Below are positions 61,576-64,000 of a stretch of 64,000 nt of DNA, one piece after another. The notes under the pieces are model-generated. The model saw only the letters and a program-made list of their open reading frames with translations. It was not told the DNA's origin and did no database searches. Every line of letters starts with the position of its first letter. The stretch's first letter is position 1. A program made the translations under genes and the position numbers. Source of the DNA: Sphaerolaimus hirsutus (Eukaryota > Nematoda > Chromadorea > Monhysterida > Sphaerolaimidae); NCBI GenBank assembly GCA_964036195.1, contig OZ038459.1:4089206-4153205 (forward strand). The letters run 5' to 3'.

Positions 61576-61738
61576 ATTGAATTCACAGAAATACGTTCTC
61601 GTTACGCGTATGCTTCAAAAACGTACGCGTACACGTGAGTACGTTACTTTTTTTAAAAGTATATGTAAACGTATTTGCCGCGTACTCGCGTACGCGTATT
61701 TTTCGAGTAAACGTACGAACCTTTTAACAACTTTGATA

Positions 61739-63690
61739 AACACCTTCCCGGACAAGTCCACCACCAATTTTTTTTATTTCACTTCAGATGCACTATCTCT
61801 GGCTATGGGAACTGTATAAAGCTAATATTTGGTGGGTATATAGTCCTAACACTCCGCTACTCCGTATCAATGGGGGGATGTGCGGCGACTCACTGCAGGG
61901 TGGGTTGCCCTATATGCAAACATTTTTTTTGTGGCTCTTTCAATGTCCCACACAAGTTCACCACCCACTTGATTAGCTACACTACCAGGGCCATATCTCC
62001 AGCTGTGTGGGTGATAGAAAGCTGAAATTTGGGGGATTTTTGCAAACCACCCCCTCTCACAATAAACCAGTGGGTGGCCACCGACGACCCACTACAGCAT
62101 AGTGATGGAATGGCGCCATGGCGCTGGCGCCATTTGAGGGCGCCAAAGGGCGCCGCGCCATGGCGCCATTGGCGCTTGGCGCCCTTTTTTCTGTGGCGCC
62201 CTTGGCGCCTGGCGCCCACATTCTGAAAGGCGCCATGGCGCCCTTGGCGCTTGGCGCCCTTTTTCCGTGGCGCCCTTGGCGCCTGGCGCCCTGCTTTAGA
62301 AGGGCGCCAAAAAGGCGCCAGCAGGGTTTCACGGTGAGTGCTGTGTAAACGAAAAAATATGAAAAACGCATCCGTGGATGATCTAAATGCGCCAGAAAAA
62401 TGGACGGAGTGGTGTGAGTGGGTGGAAATCTTTCGTTTCAACGGTTCACCAGATCTGTCTGACGGATCAAAAGACAAGAATGATGGACCGTCTAACTTGC
62501 AAAATCAGAAATAAACGGATTTAAATCGTTGCAATTAGGAAACATTGTTTGGAAAGGTCTATTTGTAATGAATGGATTGTTGTCAAATGACAATTTCCAT
62601 TGCGTTTGAATTCGTCGTCATGTGGATTTTATTCAAAAAAATTTTTGTTGCTAGCTTTGTTTTTGTTCATTACATCCTGGAGAACGCGAATAAAGAAGTG
62701 AATGCGCGTACAATGGTGCTGTAGAAACATTTTTAGCACACGCATGGTGTCGTAGGCACTTTTTTATCCTGGCGCCCTTGGCGCCTGGCGCCCTATTTTC
62801 CAAATGGCGCCATGGCGCCCTTGGCGCTTGGCGCCCTCTTTCCGTGGCGCCCCTGGCGCCGCCCACTTTCTGAATGGCGCCATGGCGCCCTTGGCGCCTG
62901 GCGCCCTTTTTCTGTGGCGCCCTTGGCGCTTGGCGCCCACTTTCCGAATGGCGCCATGGCGCCCTTGGCGCCCGGCGCCATTTTTTCTGGCGCTTTTCCA
63001 TCACTAGTTGCCGCATAGAAAGTTGTTCATTTTTTAAAACAACCCAAGTCTCCTAAACAAGTTCGACACCCAACTGCATTATAGAAAAATGTTGTGAGAA
63101 CGTACCTGATAAAAAATTGGATAAAATTTGAACCCTAGTTCTGCTCAAAAAATATTTTTCAGTAGGGCACCCACCCCGTCCCATAAACGTCAGACTGAAA
63201 ATTTCACTTTAAACCAATTTTTCGTTTCACACTTAAAAAGTTGGTTTACAAAGTTCACCAGGGGAGGGTCCAAGGTTCAAAGTTATGTAAACAACATAAC
63301 CTCTAAAAATGCCTGCATAAGGAAATTTTTTTGGGGTGAATGAAAAAGTGAAAATTTTGTCAAATTTTGTTCCTGTGATGTTGTCATTATGACATCATAA
63401 TATTCACCCCAAAAAAATTTCATTATGGAGGCATTTTAGAGGTCATGTTGTTTACATAACTTTGAACCTTGGACCCTTCCCTAGTGAACTTTGTAAACCA
63501 ACTTTTTAAGTGTGAAACAAAAAATTGGTTTAAAGTGAAATTTTCGGTCAGCTGTTTATGGGATGGGGTGGGTGCCCTACTGAAAAAATTCTTAATGGGC
63601 AGAACTAGGGTTCAAATCTGACTCAATTTTATATCAGGTATGTTCTCACAGCATTTTTTATAATGCAGTTTGGTGGCAAACTTTCCTGTG
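61739..63690. mobile_element. AACACCTTCCCGG element, right end worn, with nested GCGCCA element
   Basis: Left end AACACCTTCCCGGACAAGTC with TA before it. Matches 48665-50510 over much of its length, including the TTTACAAAGT foldback at about 63160-63600. The right end GGTGGCAAACTTTCCTGTGG is degraded. Confidence 0.6.
62100..63006. mobile_element. hAT-like element with GCGCCA stems
   Basis: TAGTGATGGAATGGCGCCAT and GGCGCTTTTCCATCACTA ends. Arms are arrays of GGCGCCATGGCGCCCTTGGC. The eight bases on each side do not match, so the duplication has decayed or one flank is rearranged. All open frames in the stems are artefacts of the repeat. Confidence 0.75.
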
Positions 63691-63968
63691 GCACAATTCC
63701 TAAAAAAATACTCATGTTTACGTTTTCAGGGGGAAAAAAGTATTTTACTCATGATTACTTATGAGTAAAAGTAAAAAAATTTCTTTACGTTTTCTGTACT
63801 CAGGGGGTGAGTAAAAAATAAATACTTTACGTTTATGTATACTTTGAAAAAAGTTCGGTACTTTTAACAATCTGCCATGCACATGGCTACATTTTTTCAA
63901 AAAAATGGTAACATTCTTGTTTGAGGTTTCAGTCAGATCCGTATTTCTATACTTCGTACAAGCCTACC

Positions 63969-64000
63969 TACCGTATTTCCTCGAAATACCCCCCGGGGGG
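63969..64000. mobile_element. Left end of a TACCGTAT-type element, cut by the window edge
   Basis: TACCGTATTTCCTCGAAATA followed by CCCCCCGGGGGG. Confidence 0.7.

Overview
This looks like intronic and intergenic DNA from the nuclear genome of an invertebrate animal. It is AT-rich, with short exons of 9 to 405 nt bounded by GT-AG splice sites. Roughly nine tenths of it is non-coding and packed with non-autonomous DNA transposons. The animal assignment rests on one gene that encodes an extracellular protein with C-type-lectin, PAN/apple and sushi modules. I cannot name the species. All exon models are mine, built from splice motifs, open frames and agreement of intron phase; none has transcript support.

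Layout. Gene A (+, 1108-5031) encodes a basic, low-complexity protein and is partial at its 5' end. Gene C (-, 8429 to about 23671) runs towards it and ends in proline/tyrosine-rich and then asparagine/glutamine-rich tails. From 10.7 to 26 kb there are mainly nested transposons. At 26.6-27.0 kb there is a terminal exon (-) and a possible first exon (+). Gene B (+, 28590-30164) is a complete three-exon model of 119 codons. Gene D (-, 34886-47385) has twelve exons with order CTLD, PAN, sushi, sushi, sushi. From 47.4 kb to the end I see only transposons, some nested three deep.

Main result. One MITE family has ends reading GTGCCACTCCCAGACC and GGTCTGGGACTGCCC. In three places the element is the whole intron: gene C 8468-8652, and gene D 43672-43866 and 46891-47276. 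The 5' splice site is the element's GTGCCA end, the 3' splice site is the AG just past its other end, the reading frame continues across, and in two cases a 4-bp direct repeat ending in AG flanks it as a target-site duplication would. A fourth intron (34930-37067) starts the same way and later received a hAT insertion. Further copies carry a second pair of splice sites inside the inverted repeats (CT|GTAAAA and TTTTACAG|). The family therefore behaves as an introner: a transposon that makes introns on insertion.

Mobile DNA. Well-supported groups are hAT-like elements with 8-bp duplications (twelve copies), GGCTATTTACACAGG elements with perfect 9-bp duplications (Mutator-like, four copies), TA-flanked TACCGTAT elements with C/G-rich strings (more than fifteen copies), TA-flanked AACACCTTCCCGG elements, and a TTAA-flanked palindromic family. 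I found no transposase gene, rRNA, CRISPR array or bacterial-type operon.
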